From: Jeotgalibacillus sp. R-1-5s-1
GTDB taxonomy: Bacteria; Bacillota; Bacilli; Bacillales; Jeotgalibacillaceae
Assembly (NCBI RefSeq): GCF_004405105.1
Contig: NZ_SORW01000010.1
Coordinates: 1-48,445 of the forward strand
DNA: 48,445 bases
Direction of reading: 5' to 3'
Under the pieces are notes generated by a model. The model was not told where the DNA came from. It did not search any database and was given only the letters and a program-made list of their open reading frames with translations. A program made the position numbers and the translations under genes. How positions within the stretch are numbered: position 1 is the first letter of the stretch; every line of letters starts with the position of its first letter. This document shows positions 18,716 through 27,736 of the stretch, piece after piece.

Positions 18716-19687
18716 ATGGCTAAAAAAACATTACTTCTTATCCATACTGGAGGCACGATCTCCATGTCAGAGGATCAGACCGGGGCCGTTTTGCCCGGTG
18801 AACAGAATCCGCTGATGGCTCAGACGGGGAGTCTGAATGATTATGCGCAATTTATCGTGGAAAGCCCCTTTACTCTGCCTTCCCCGCATATTACTCCTGA
18901 ACATATGCTTCAGCTTAAAAATATCATCGAAAAAAAATATTTAACGGAAGACATTCACGGTATCGTGATCACACATGGTACGGATACGCTTGAGGAGACA
19001 GCTTATTTTCTTGATTTAACACTGCGCCTTTCAATCCCGGTTGTCGTTACAGGCGCGATGCGTTCATCGAATGAAATTGGATCGGACGGATTATATAACC
19101 TCATCAGCGCAGTCAGAGTCGCCACGTGTGATGAAGCCTATGGGAAGGGTGTACTTGTTGTGCTGAATGATGAAATTCACACTGCCGTAAACGTGACAAA
19201 AACCCATGCAAGCAATGTCTCTACTTTCCAGAGCCCGCAATACGGACCGATCGGAATCGTGACAAAGGGCGGCGTGCTGTTTCATCACACACCAAAGCCT
19301 GACCTGAAATATACGGTTACGGAACTAAACCGGAATGTTGCGATTATTAAAGCCTATGCCGGTATGGATTCAAGACTTCTGGAAGTGCTCGCAGACCTGG
19401 CGTATGACGGCGTCATTATTGAAGCGCTCGGACAGGGGAACCTTCCACCTGACACAGTAAGCGGGCTCAAAAATCTGATTGATAAAAACATTCCGGTTGT
19501 TCTCGTTTCAAGATGTTTTAACGGCATTGCCCAGGATGTGTACGGTTATGAAGGCGGTGGACGACACCTGAAAGATCTTGGCGTTATTTTCTCAAATGGT
19601 TTAAACGGTCAAAAAGCAAGAATAAAATTGATCATCGGTCTTTCGCAGTCTAATGATCCTGATTATATTGCTTCTATTTTTTCATAA
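18716..19687 (+). CDS. ansA: L-asparaginase, type I
   Basis: Hydrolyses asparagine to aspartate and ammonia in the cytosol. The product is 323 residues without a signal peptide, which points to type I rather than the secreted type II enzyme. The two catalytic threonine motifs are present: HTGGTI (10-15) and THGTDTLEET (86-95; T89, D90). SD GGAG lies 8 nt before the ATG. It is one of few plus-strand genes here, divergent from prsW and convergent with bdr. It stands alone, without an aspartase gene or ansR. Confidence 0.93.
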   Translation: MAKKTLLLIHTGGTISMSEDQTGAVLPGEQNPLMAQTGSLNDYAQFIVESPFTLPSPHITPEHMLQLKNIIEKKYLTEDIHGIVITHGTDTLEETAYFLDLTLRLSIPVVVTGAMRSSNEIGSDGLYNLISAVRVATCDEAYGKGVLVVLNDEIHTAVNVTKTHASNVSTFQSPQYGPIGIVTKGGVLFHHTPKPDLKYTVTELNRNVAIIKAYAGMDSRLLEVLADLAYDGVIIEALGQGNLPPDTVSGLKNLIDKNIPVVLVSRCFNGIAQDVYGYEGGGRHLKDLGVIFSNGLNGQKARIKLIIGLSQSNDPDYIASIFS

Positions 19688-19717
19688 AAAAATCATGAAT
19701 CATCATTTCAAGCAGAT

Positions 19718-19753
19718 GAGTTGGAGCCAAACGTATGGTTTCAACTCTTTTTT
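19718..19753 (+). terminator. Terminator of ansA
   Basis: GAGTTG / CAACTC stem with an imperfect inner stem, followed by TTTTTT on the plus strand. It touches the bdr stop codon on the other strand. Confidence 0.75.
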
Positions 19754-20717
19754 ATGACCGGTTCAATGTCAGCGCTTCAGCAATTTGTTCTCCATGGAAA
19801 CGTCCATTTTCTATAAATATTTCATTGGCGTTATTTCCCGCTGCGATTACACCAGCTATATAAATCCCCGATACATTCGTTTCCATTGTTTCAGGATGAT
19901 GAATCGGCCTTCCTGATTCATGGTCAATGGCTACACCCATCTTTTCAAGAAACGTATGGTCAGGATGGTAGCCGATCATGGCGAACACCGTATCATTTTT
20001 AATTTCGTGATTAACCCCGTTTTGCTCGTATACCACTGTGTCAGGTGAGATCGAACAGACTGTTGCGTTAAATTTCATTTTAACTGACCCGTTTTTAACC
20101 AGCGCTTCAAATTCAGGGAGAATCCACGGTTTAATGCTCTTTGAATAGTCGCTTCCACGGTAAAGAACCGTAACACGCGCCCCTGCTTTTTGAAGTTCAA
20201 TCGCCGCATCAACAGCCGAGTTTTTCCCTCCGATCACCGCAACATCGAGATCAAAATAAGGATGTGCCTCCTTGAAGTAATGGTGTACCTTTTCAAGGTT
20301 TGATCCTTCAACTTTCAGCTGGTTCGGATGATCATAATATCCCGTGGCAACCACTACATTTTCAGTCTGATAAAGGCCTTTTGAGGTTTTAACAGTGAAC
20401 AGTTCCCCATCCTTTGAGATTTGTTTAACTTTTTCATAACGGTTAATTCGGAGATCTTTTCTTTTAACGACCTCACGGTAATAAACAAGCGCCTGGTTTC
20501 TTTTCGGCTTATGCTGTTCTATTATAAACGGAACCCCGCCGATCTCTAACTTTTCACTTGAAGAAAAAAATGTCTGATGGGTAGGATACCGGTAAATGGC
20601 GTTTACAATATTCCCTTTTTCAATCACGAGCGGGTTAAATCCTTTATTTTTCAGTTCAATGGCAGCAGATAAGCCGCACGGGCCGCCGCCTACAACGATT
20701 ACTTTTTCAATTTGCAT
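19752..20717 (-). CDS. bdr: Bacillithiol disulfide reductase (YpdA)
   Basis: FAD- and NADPH-dependent flavoenzyme that reduces oxidised bacillithiol (BSSB), the low-molecular-weight thiol of Bacillales. The product is 321 residues. The N-terminal FAD site GGGPCG (10-15) holds the family-specific cysteine C14, and a second dinucleotide motif GGKNSA lies mid-protein. The C-terminal GIYIAGVIAAGNNANEIFIENGR block is typical of YpdA. ATG with SD AGGAG. Confidence 0.94.
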   Translation of the reverse strand: MQIEKVIVVGGGPCGLSAAIELKNKGFNPLVIEKGNIVNAIYRYPTHQTFFSSSEKLEIGGVPFIIEQHKPKRNQALVYYREVVKRKDLRINRYEKVKQISKDGELFTVKTSKGLYQTENVVVATGYYDHPNQLKVEGSNLEKVHHYFKEAHPYFDLDVAVIGGKNSAVDAAIELQKAGARVTVLYRGSDYSKSIKPWILPEFEALVKNGSVKMKFNATVCSISPDTVVYEQNGVNHEIKNDTVFAMIGYHPDHTFLEKMGVAIDHESGRPIHHPETMETNVSGIYIAGVIAAGNNANEIFIENGRFHGEQIAEALTLNRS

Positions 20718-20743
20718 GATTAATCACTCCTGCGTTATTCCTA

Positions 20744-20776
20744 AAAAACCCCTATCATCATATGATAGGGGTTTTT
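20744..20776 (-). terminator. Terminator between the MerR gene and bdr
   Basis: 15-bp perfect stem around AACCCCTATCAT with a 3-nt loop, flanked by A and T runs, 29 bp past the MerR-type gene. Near-symmetrical. Confidence 0.85.
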
Positions 20777-20805
20777 AGTATGTGATTCAATAAAGAAGGC
20801 TGCCA

Positions 20806-21720
20806 TTATCGGTCTTTCATTTTATCACTCATCCACTGTTCCCATTCCTGACTTGTTTCTCCGACAAGATTATGGGAAAACTTCTGCTTCTCTTCAGGTG
20901 ATATGGATTGAACAGCATGACCACCAATGCCAATCTCAAGATTTTCATATTCATCTTCAAGTTTTTTAATTAAATTCAGCGCATTAGGAAGATTGTCATT
21001 GATTGTACAGGAAAAGAATAAAAATTTCGGATTGACTGTTTCAATGACCGTATTAATATCCTCCTCAATAATGCTTGAACCAAGGTAGATGACGTTAAAC
21101 CCTTTCCTTCTGATAAACAGCGTAAAGATCAGTAAACCAAGCTCATGCCACTCACCAGGTGCACAAACGGCAACAACCTTTGGAAGAAAGCTGTTTTGAG
21201 GGAAGGAATGCATCAGGATCCCTATTCTTGAACGGAGAATAGAAGTCGCAAAATGCTCATGTGCTGTCGTTATTTTGTTTTGTTCCCACTGGTGACCGAT
21301 CTGAATAAGAACCGTCCCCAAAATATCAATTAATACTTTATCAATGGTGTAAATAGAAAAAGCTTCATTGATCAAATCGTGCGCTTCATTTTCATCAAAA
21401 CTAAGCAGCGCATTTAACAGATCCCGCCTGATGACATTCAGTCTGTTCTGATCTTTATCCTTCGTTTCTATATCTGTATCATTTAACGAATTTTGTTCAG
21501 ACAATGTGACGGCCTGGCTGATGGTAAATCCAGCATTTACTTTTTCCACAAGCCACTTTAATTTTTTCACATGTTCATCGGTATATAAACGATGCCCCGA
21601 ATCGTTACGTACGGGTGCGATCATTTTATATCGTCTTTCCCAGGCTCTTAGCGTTCCGGGCTGTATACCAAGCATAGTTGATACGGCTTTTATATTATAT
21701 TTACCTTCTTCAGTATTCAT
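20806..21720 (-). CDS. MerR-type regulator with cobalamin-binding domain (CarH/LitR-like)
   Basis: 304 residues. An N-terminal MerR helix-turn-helix (about 8-75; GTLRAWERRY, GHRLYTDEH) is followed by a helical cap (about 95-172) and a B12-binding Rossmann domain (about 180-295). CarH-type residues are visible: W145 and E155-H156 in the cap, the ExHxxG cobalt-ligand motif with H192 (190-195), IYLG (211-214) and GIGGHA (264-269). In CarH/LitR photoreceptors, adenosylcobalamin holds a DNA-bound tetramer that light breaks. Known relatives control carotenoid genes; none are next to this gene. It is monocistronic. A cobalamin-only or degenerate sensor is also possible. Confidence 0.85.
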   Translation of the reverse strand: MNTEEGKYNIKAVSTMLGIQPGTLRAWERRYKMIAPVRNDSGHRLYTDEHVKKLKWLVEKVNAGFTISQAVTLSEQNSLNDTDIETKDKDQNRLNVIRRDLLNALLSFDENEAHDLINEAFSIYTIDKVLIDILGTVLIQIGHQWEQNKITTAHEHFATSILRSRIGILMHSFPQNSFLPKVVAVCAPGEWHELGLLIFTLFIRRKGFNVIYLGSSIIEEDINTVIETVNPKFLFFSCTINDNLPNALNLIKKLEDEYENLEIGIGGHAVQSISPEEKQKFSHNLVGETSQEWEQWMSDKMKDR

Positions 21721-21810
21721 TTGTCTCGCCCCCTAAACCCGGTTCTATCAACAAAAGTATAGACCTCTTTTTATGTTGTGTAAACTTTGTATAGGTTTTA
21801 TACAACTTTT

Positions 21811-22566
21811 TTACGTAATGCTGATAAAATGCACTTCAGGGTCAGCACCTAGCCGTATAGGCAGAAAACTCGTCCCATAACCATTGCTGATCAAATGGTG
21901 TCCGGACTGAATCGGGAAAAGGCCCCCCTTTTCATAAGGTCCCTTACCAAATATTCTGACCTGTCCACCGTGTGTATGACCGCTGAGAATCAGATTTACC
22001 GGGCCATGCACAGACGGGTTCAGCTTATTAACGACACGGGGATCATGACTTAACAATATAACAGGTCCCCCCTCCGTCGGTCTGAGCGTCGCATCAACGT
22101 TATCTTTTCTATATGTAATATCTCCAATACCGGCAATCCAAATCCCTTCAGAATAAGCGTTTCGATATAAGACTGCTTTATTTTCAAGCACAGTGATTCC
22201 ATATGCTTCAAGGATATTTGTCAGCCTGGTCTTGTCTACCTCTTCATCATTATTGCCATAAACAAAATAACAAGGTGCCAGCTGTGAAAGAATACGTGCA
22301 TTGTGTTCAACAAAGCTCCATGGAACACCTTTTTCTGTCATATCTCCGCCGATAAAAACAATATCCGCTTCAGGCAGTGATTGAGCCCATCGCAAAGGGA
22401 TTTTCCTGCGGTGCAGATCAGAAATAAAAAGCACCCTCACCGGTCTTTCAAGTGGCATATCCTTTAATTGGATGTCATGATGGATCAAATTATTCTCAAA
22501 AGCTTTTTTTGTCATATATGCGGCAAGGCCTGCTATAAAAGCTGCAGCCCAAACTAAATACTTCAT
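21811..22566 (-). CDS. ypbG: Metallophosphoesterase, YpbG-like
   Basis: 251 residues with an N-terminal membrane anchor (about 4-18) and a calcineurin-type phosphoesterase domain. Metal ligands are visible: D50 and H52 (SDLH), D75 (GGDM), N105-N106 (YGNND), H174 (LSHDP), and H197 and H199 in GHTHGG. The substrate is unknown; such anchored enzymes often act on membrane or cell-wall phosphoesters. The frame is open 23 codons upstream, but that part is the terminator stem; SD AGGAGG before the ATG at 22566 sets the start. Confidence 0.9.
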   Translation of the reverse strand: MKYLVWAAAFIAGLAAYMTKKAFENNLIHHDIQLKDMPLERPVRVLFISDLHRRKIPLRWAQSLPEADIVFIGGDMTEKGVPWSFVEHNARILSQLAPCYFVYGNNDEEVDKTRLTNILEAYGITVLENKAVLYRNAYSEGIWIAGIGDITYRKDNVDATLRPTEGGPVILLSHDPRVVNKLNPSVHGPVNLILSGHTHGGQVRIFGKGPYEKGGLFPIQSGHHLISNGYGTSFLPIRLGADPEVHFISIT

Positions 22567-22590
22567 TTTCTTCCTCCTGCTCTGAAAACG

Positions 22591-22628
22591 AAAAATCATT
22601 TCCTCTGAAACCAGAGGAAATGATTTTT
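22591..22628 (-). terminator. Terminator of the CBS-domain gene
   Basis: 17-bp perfect stem (AAAAATCATTTCCTCTG with its complement), 4-nt loop, T-rich exit on the minus strand. It directly abuts the stop codon of the CBS gene and ends 24 bp before the ypbG start. Confidence 0.9.
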
Positions 22629-23263
22629 TAATCATCTTCTTTTATATCCAGCACCCTGAATCCTGATTTTTCAAGCTTTTGAATAAACTTGTCAATATTA
22701 TCTTTTTTCTCAAGCTTTAAAACGATTCTCCGGACAAGCTTATCCGTTTCATCAAATGTAACCAGTGAGATCACGGATTCGTGGAATTGCTGAATCAGTT
22801 CAGCCAGTCTGGAAATTCTACCTTCCGTTTCTACAGAGGTAAAAGCAATTCTGACGCCTTTTTTGTGCATACCGAAAGCGCTCTGGAATTGATTAAACAC
22901 ATCATACCGGGTCACAATTCCTTTGAAAACTTTATTTTCGTCAGCCACTGAAATGAGCGGGAAATCGTTTAACTCATACAGTGTCGTCTCGAAAATTTCG
23001 TCCCCTTTTAAATATGTATTTTCGTGGGTTAACACATCACCGGCCGTTGTATTCTGATAAAAATCATCTTTTGATAAAGCAGATTCAAAAAACGCTTTAT
23101 AAATGTGATATCTTGTTACAACACCGCGGTAGTATACTCCTTCAAGTACCGGCAGGGCATCAATTTCTTTTTCTTCAAGCAGGTCGATCACCTTTTTAAC
23201 CGAATCATCAACCTGAACAGTAAAACTTTTGGCTGCAGGAACCATCGCACTCTTCGTAAACAT
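22628..23263 (-). CDS. CBS-domain protein with AcuB-like architecture
   Basis: 211 residues: two CBS domains (about 5-58 and 72-128) followed by an ACT-like C-terminal domain (about 138-208). The layout matches AcuB-type proteins, and CBS pairs commonly bind adenine nucleotides. I do not recognise a specific orthologue, and no partner enzyme is next to it. It occupies the place next to ypbG where B. subtilis has ypbH. ATG with SD GAGGTG. Regulatory role is inferred only. Confidence 0.8.
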   Translation of the reverse strand: MFTKSAMVPAAKSFTVQVDDSVKKVIDLLEEKEIDALPVLEGVYYRGVVTRYHIYKAFFESALSKDDFYQNTTAGDVLTHENTYLKGDEIFETTLYELNDFPLISVADENKVFKGIVTRYDVFNQFQSAFGMHKKGVRIAFTSVETEGRISRLAELIQQFHESVISLVTFDETDKLVRRIVLKLEKKDNIDKFIQKLEKSGFRVLDIKEDD

Positions 23264-23389
23264 CTTATCACCTCATCAAATATTGACTGCCCTATCTTAT
23301 TCTGTTCAGCACCACGATATCCCTTTAAAATTCCGGTTAAATTGTTATTTTTCTTAATCCTGGTTTACATTAAGCCGGATTCATAGTAA

Positions 23390-24046
23390 TTATTGAGCCG
23401 GTATTTTCAAAACCTGCCCTGTGTAAATTTCGTTTCCTGACAATCCATTTAATTCTCTTAACCTGTCAACACCATCACTCCCAAGTCCGTAATTGACAGC
23501 GATCCGGTAAAGGGTTTCCTGCGGCTGCACGGTATGGGTTGTTTCAGACGCAGGTGCCGGCGTTTCTTCCACTGTTTCTTCAGGTGCTTCCTCAACCGGC
23601 TGTTCGTCTGCCGGTGCTTCAGTTACCGGTTCCTCTTCCGATTCAGCAGGTGGAGTTGATGATTCATCCTGATTGAAGTTCTCGTCAGCCGTTTCTTCCT
23701 GTTCCTCGTCTTCTTCAGGCGAGGTTGCAGAAACGGAATTGGCTGTTCCATTATCTTTCTGGAATTCATTTACCGGCCGCTCCACAACTGCGTTCGTTAA
23801 GCCGTCCTCTTCTCCTGAAAAAACCATTGATCCGACAACTGCAATGAGTGGCAATAAAACAAATAAGCCAAGAAGCACACCTATAAGTGGAAAAGGTTTC
23901 TTTTTAGATTGTTTCTGCTCTCTTTTCTGGCTGTGCATTTCCACCCTTGTCAGTGGCGTGGAGGATGTAACCTGTTCTTCCTTCTTTTCGGCAATAATTT
24001 TTTTTCTGTTTTTTTCTGCCTGATCTCTAAAAGGATCTCGTTTCAT
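23390..24046 (-). CDS. ypbE: LysM-domain membrane protein, YpbE-like
   Basis: 218 residues: a basic cytoplasmic N-terminus (1-50), one transmembrane segment (about 52-74), a long acidic Glu/Pro/Ala-rich linker and a C-terminal LysM domain (about 168-216) that would bind peptidoglycan. It overlaps the end of ypbD by 20 bp, so the two are translated together. Position and layout match B. subtilis YpbE, whose function is unknown. Confidence 0.87.
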   Translation of the reverse strand: MKRDPFRDQAEKNRKKIIAEKKEEQVTSSTPLTRVEMHSQKREQKQSKKKPFPLIGVLLGLFVLLPLIAVVGSMVFSGEEDGLTNAVVERPVNEFQKDNGTANSVSATSPEEDEEQEETADENFNQDESSTPPAESEEEPVTEAPADEQPVEEAPEETVEETPAPASETTHTVQPQETLYRIAVNYGLGSDGVDRLRELNGLSGNEIYTGQVLKIPAQ

Positions 24047-24629
24047 AATGAACCCCTTCTTTATGTTTTGATGTTATATAAATATAAATACCTAATATAT
24101 AGTCTATTATAAAGTGTAAAAAGATAACTGACCATAGACTTTCTGTATATTCATAAATTCCCCCAATAAAAAAGCTGAGTGCCGTCATATTAATAAGCAG
24201 GTACCACTTTCGCAAATATCGAAAATGGATCAGCACAAAAACAAGGCTTGCAAACACAATGCCGAAGTGAGTCTGAATGACACCTCTGAAGAGAAACTCT
24301 TCTGTTATGGCTGCTCCCGCCGCAACGACGCCAATTTTCCAAACAGGTATGGAGGAGAACAGCAAGTCATTGATCCCGCCATCGTCATACATAGCAGGAG
24401 GAAGTTTTCTCATGAAAAAAATATCAAGCAAAGCAACGAAAACACCTGATAAAAGACCGATCCATATAAAAGTCCACTCCCAATTGAAAATGGAAATAAA
24501 GTCATTTGCTGAATCAAACAGAACAAAACTCAATGCAATCGCCACAATCAAAATAAGCAGCTGTGATAACAATACGGCTTTAAATAAATTTTCTCCTGTT
24601 AAATGTTCATTTTGATTCAGTTTGACCAC
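24027..24629 (-). CDS. ypbD: CPBP-family intramembrane protease, YpbD-like
   Basis: 200 residues with about six transmembrane segments. The CPBP (Abi/CAAX protease) motifs are present: EE at 110-111 in EEFLFRG, H135 in LIHFRY, and H172 in FLHFIIDYILG. The substrate is unknown. Its GTG start lies within the end of recS (23-bp overlap), and the SD there (GGGG) is close to the GTG, so the exact start is uncertain. It is part of the ypbB-recS-ypbD-ypbE operon. Confidence 0.88.
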   Translation of the reverse strand: MVKLNQNEHLTGENLFKAVLLSQLLILIVAIALSFVLFDSANDFISIFNWEWTFIWIGLLSGVFVALLDIFFMRKLPPAMYDDGGINDLLFSSIPVWKIGVVAAGAAITEEFLFRGVIQTHFGIVFASLVFVLIHFRYLRKWYLLINMTALSFFIGGIYEYTESLWSVIFLHFIIDYILGIYIYITSKHKEGVHYETRSF

Positions 24630-26061
24630 CCCGATTAAAGATCTGATCCAGCCTTTCTAGCCAGCCGAGTGACTGTGCATTGCGATCAGGTCTTTCCTGC
24701 ACTGCAGGCTTACTGAGTCCACACAGGTCACAGCATCTCTCCTGATTAACAGGCACCTCACCAAATGCACGGTAAATCATTTCTCTTCTGCATGAGTCAT
24801 TATCAACGTATTCTTTCATCTCCACGATCTTTTTTTTCTTTGCAAGAAAACGGCTTGTAAGCTTTTCGATGATTTTATTTTCCCAGCCGGGTGATGGTTC
24901 TTCGTTAAAATAATGCAACAGAACCCTCATCTGCGTATCTGACAAAAACAGTTCCTGCTGAATCGTGTTCGTGTCGTGACGTGCTGAGGCCATCCGGTAA
25001 AACTCCCTGATCTGGGAGCTGCCCGGCGTTTCAGATTCTGCAAGCTGCATCGGAATCACTTCATCTCCCTTACTGTATAGAAGAATGGACTGAGCATTTG
25101 ATCCGTCTCTCCCTGCACGCCCGATTTCCTGAACAAAGTTTTCTACTGAAGAGGGCATATGAAAATGTATAACGGTTTTGACATTTTCCTTATTAATCCC
25201 CATACCGAACGCATTAGTGGCAAAAATCCAGTTAAGTTGCCCCTGTAAAAATTGCTGTTGAATCAATATTCGCTGATCCTGCTCCACATCTCCATGGTAA
25301 CTGGATGTGAGGAAACCTTTTTTACTGAAATAATCCGCCAATTCATCCGCTGTCCTTTTACTTGAGAAATAAATAATTCCAGGTGAAGGATACGTCTCCA
25401 TCGCAGATTCCAGCTCAGATTTCTTCTCCTCAGGAGAATCACTCGTTAACACGGTTAAGGCAATATTAGACCGGTTGATTGAGTAAATGCACTGCGCTGC
25501 ATCCTGAATCTGAAGCTTTTCCATAATATCTTTTCTCACCTGAGCTGTTGCAGTAGCGGTTAACGCAAGGACAACCGGACTGCCAAGCTCCTTGATTATT
25601 TTCCCAAGCATCAGGTAGTCAGGTCTGAAATCCGGACCCCACTGCGAAATACAATGGGCTTCATCCACTACAAATAAACCGTAAGATACTTTTCTCAGTT
25701 CCTGTCTGACTTCCCTAACATTCAGCATTTCCGGTGAGATAAACAGAAAGCGGATGTTCTTTAAGTTGTACATCACTTCTTTTTTCTCCTGATACGATAA
25801 AAAAGAATTTAGAGCAGCTACACTTTTCTCGCCTCGGTATTTAATCTGTTCAACCTGATCCTGCATTAGAGAGAGTAACGGGGAAACAATGATCACCCGC
25901 ATGTTATTTACATAAGAAGGATATTGGAAACAGAGACTCTTCCCTGTTCCTGTAGGAAGCATTGCCAGAGTGTGCTGACGATTTAAAACGTGGCTGATGA
26001 CCTCCCTTTGTCCTTCTCTGAAGAATTCAAAGCCAAATTTTTTCTGTAATAGCTGTTCCAT
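24607..26061 (-). CDS. recS: RecQ-family ATP-dependent DNA helicase
   Basis: 484 residues: 3'-5' helicase core with Walker A GTGKS (38-42), DEAH (133-136), the RecQ aromatic loop HCISQWGPDFRPDY, and the motif VI region QEIGRAGRDG. A four-cysteine zinc site (SCRRE...CCDLCG) follows. It ends soon after the zinc site, with no HRDC domain, like B. subtilis RecS. It works in DNA repair and replication restart. It overlaps ypbB by 79 bp out of frame; SD GGGGAGG 7 nt before the ATG supports the long overlap. Confidence 0.94.
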   Translation of the reverse strand: MEQLLQKKFGFEFFREGQREVISHVLNRQHTLAMLPTGTGKSLCFQYPSYVNNMRVIIVSPLLSLMQDQVEQIKYRGEKSVAALNSFLSYQEKKEVMYNLKNIRFLFISPEMLNVREVRQELRKVSYGLFVVDEAHCISQWGPDFRPDYLMLGKIIKELGSPVVLALTATATAQVRKDIMEKLQIQDAAQCIYSINRSNIALTVLTSDSPEEKKSELESAMETYPSPGIIYFSSKRTADELADYFSKKGFLTSSYHGDVEQDQRILIQQQFLQGQLNWIFATNAFGMGINKENVKTVIHFHMPSSVENFVQEIGRAGRDGSNAQSILLYSKGDEVIPMQLAESETPGSSQIREFYRMASARHDTNTIQQELFLSDTQMRVLLHYFNEEPSPGWENKIIEKLTSRFLAKKKKIVEMKEYVDNDSCRREMIYRAFGEVPVNQERCCDLCGLSKPAVQERPDRNAQSLGWLERLDQIFNRGGQTESK

Positions 26062-27122
26062 TGGTTTGCCTCCCCGTTTTCTTTCGCAAGTACAAATCGT
26101 ATTTGAAAGTAATCCGCGTCAGGAATTGCCTCTTTAATCACCTTTAACCTTTTACTTCCGGACCTGGCCGCAACCTCACTGATGGCAGTATATAGTTCTT
26201 CAGATACAAAAGGTTTTTTTTCGAGCGTACGGTCAAGGAGTGCCAGTTCAAGAATATGATCTTCAATTGTACTTGGCTTTAATCTTCTTTTCCGGGAAAT
26301 TTCAATTAAATCCATTCCGTTATCTAACAGCCTTTTAGTTTCTGCCGTAGACACAGTGAAGAGCTGATCCTGTTTCAGCAGATCTTTTAAGATGTGGTGC
26401 AGCATAGGATAATCTTCTTTTTTTCCAACTATTTTGGCTAAAGAGTAATGAAGAGCGTTGATAAAGCGGTAATATACTTCATCCGGTGAACAGGATAAAG
26501 AGTCAGCCTGCTGATCATATGTCAGGCCAATCAGGTTCCATCCTGAAAACTTTTGAACAATCAGCAATGGGTCGTCAGGAAAATCAGTGGATTGAAACAG
26601 AGCCTTCCATTCAAGGTAAAGCTGATCGAACAATGTTTTTTTAGCTGACTTACTATGTATAAGCTGGTCTTTTACCCATGATTGGATTTGCCGGTCTCTT
26701 TCGACGGGAAAAAAGCGTGATTCATTTTGAGTAAGGTTCGATAACGTTTGAATGAGCAATGAAACCCTTCCCCAAAAAATTCTTCCTGCATCACCATAGC
26801 GCCATCCATCCAGATCAGCAGGAAAATAATGTTCTGCAAAAAAATGGCGCACCTTTTCTTTTCCATGATCCGTAACCAGACTTTTCGAGGTTTCATTTAG
26901 GATGAGGAAGTTTTGTGCTTTTAAATGATGAATCGTCTCATCAAACTGTTTTCTTTTCAGGTTTGGGACAATACTAAATAAAGGGGATAATCCAAAGAGG
27001 TGGGCATCCTGAATAGTTTGCGAAGTTTTTTTCCCGGTGATTAAATGATAAAGTGCCGAATCCGTTCGCTCACCGTTAAACAGGTCGAGCCCTATCAGAT
27101 AAATGGCTTCCGAATAATTCAT
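25983..27122 (-). CDS. ypbB: YpbB-like helix-turn-helix protein
   Basis: 379 residues, a little longer than B. subtilis YpbB (about 350). The C-terminal part (about 260-345; LIEISRKRRLKPSTIEDHIL) resembles a helicase-associated helix-turn-helix, while the N-terminal part is helical and unassigned. It always sits upstream of recS in Bacillus, which suggests shared work in DNA processing, but its function is unknown. The final 26 codons overlap the recS start. ATG with SD AAGGAG. Confidence 0.88.
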   Translation of the reverse strand: MNYSEAIYLIGLDLFNGERTDSALYHLITGKKTSQTIQDAHLFGLSPLFSIVPNLKRKQFDETIHHLKAQNFLILNETSKSLVTDHGKEKVRHFFAEHYFPADLDGWRYGDAGRIFWGRVSLLIQTLSNLTQNESRFFPVERDRQIQSWVKDQLIHSKSAKKTLFDQLYLEWKALFQSTDFPDDPLLIVQKFSGWNLIGLTYDQQADSLSCSPDEVYYRFINALHYSLAKIVGKKEDYPMLHHILKDLLKQDQLFTVSTAETKRLLDNGMDLIEISRKRRLKPSTIEDHILELALLDRTLEKKPFVSEELYTAISEVAARSGSKRLKVIKEAIPDADYFQIRFVLAKENGEANQWNSYYRKNLALNSSEKDKGRSSATF

Positions 27123-27241
27123 CTGTTTCTCCTTTCATTTTGTCATAGTCTTATTATTTTATCATACTGAAGCTGGTCATCCTGTTTTCTTTCCTCTGAT
27201 AGGGGTAAAGGAAAATATACGTGCTAAGCAAACACACACTG

Positions 27242-27270
27242 TTGAAAATCTATATTGATATAGGTAGAAT
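27242..27270 (+). promoter_or_regulatory. Sigma-A promoter for fer
   Basis: TTGAAA, 17-nt spacer, TAGAAT on the plus strand. The predicted start lies about 50 nt before the ferredoxin ATG. Confidence 0.65.
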
Positions 27271-27327
27271 AAAGATTGGATATTTTCTGTAGCAACAAAC
27301 GAATGACTGAAAGAGGAGGTTATATAA

Positions 27328-27576
<249 letters not shown>

Positions 27577-27585
27577 CAAGTAAGT

Positions 27586-27627
27586 AAAAGCTGTAACAGC
27601 TCTGCTCAGAGCCGTTACAGCTTTTTT
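27586..27627 (+). terminator. Terminator of fer
   Basis: Stem AAGCTGTAAC / GTTACAGCTT with an inner AGCTCT / AGAGC stem, then a T run on the plus strand. Confidence 0.85.
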
Positions 27628-27684
27628 ATGTTCACAGACTCTCTTCTCATGGCATGATTTACACATTTCGTTGTAAATCAAAAA

Positions 27685-27718
27685 AAGGAGCTGGGATATA
27701 TCATGATCCCTGCTCCTT
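27685..27718 (-). terminator. Terminator of sigX-rsiX
   Basis: Stem AAGGAGC-GGGAT with its complement (one T-T mismatch), 8-nt loop, then a T run on the minus strand. Confidence 0.8.
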
Positions 27719-27736
27719 GTTGCACACAACCCGATT

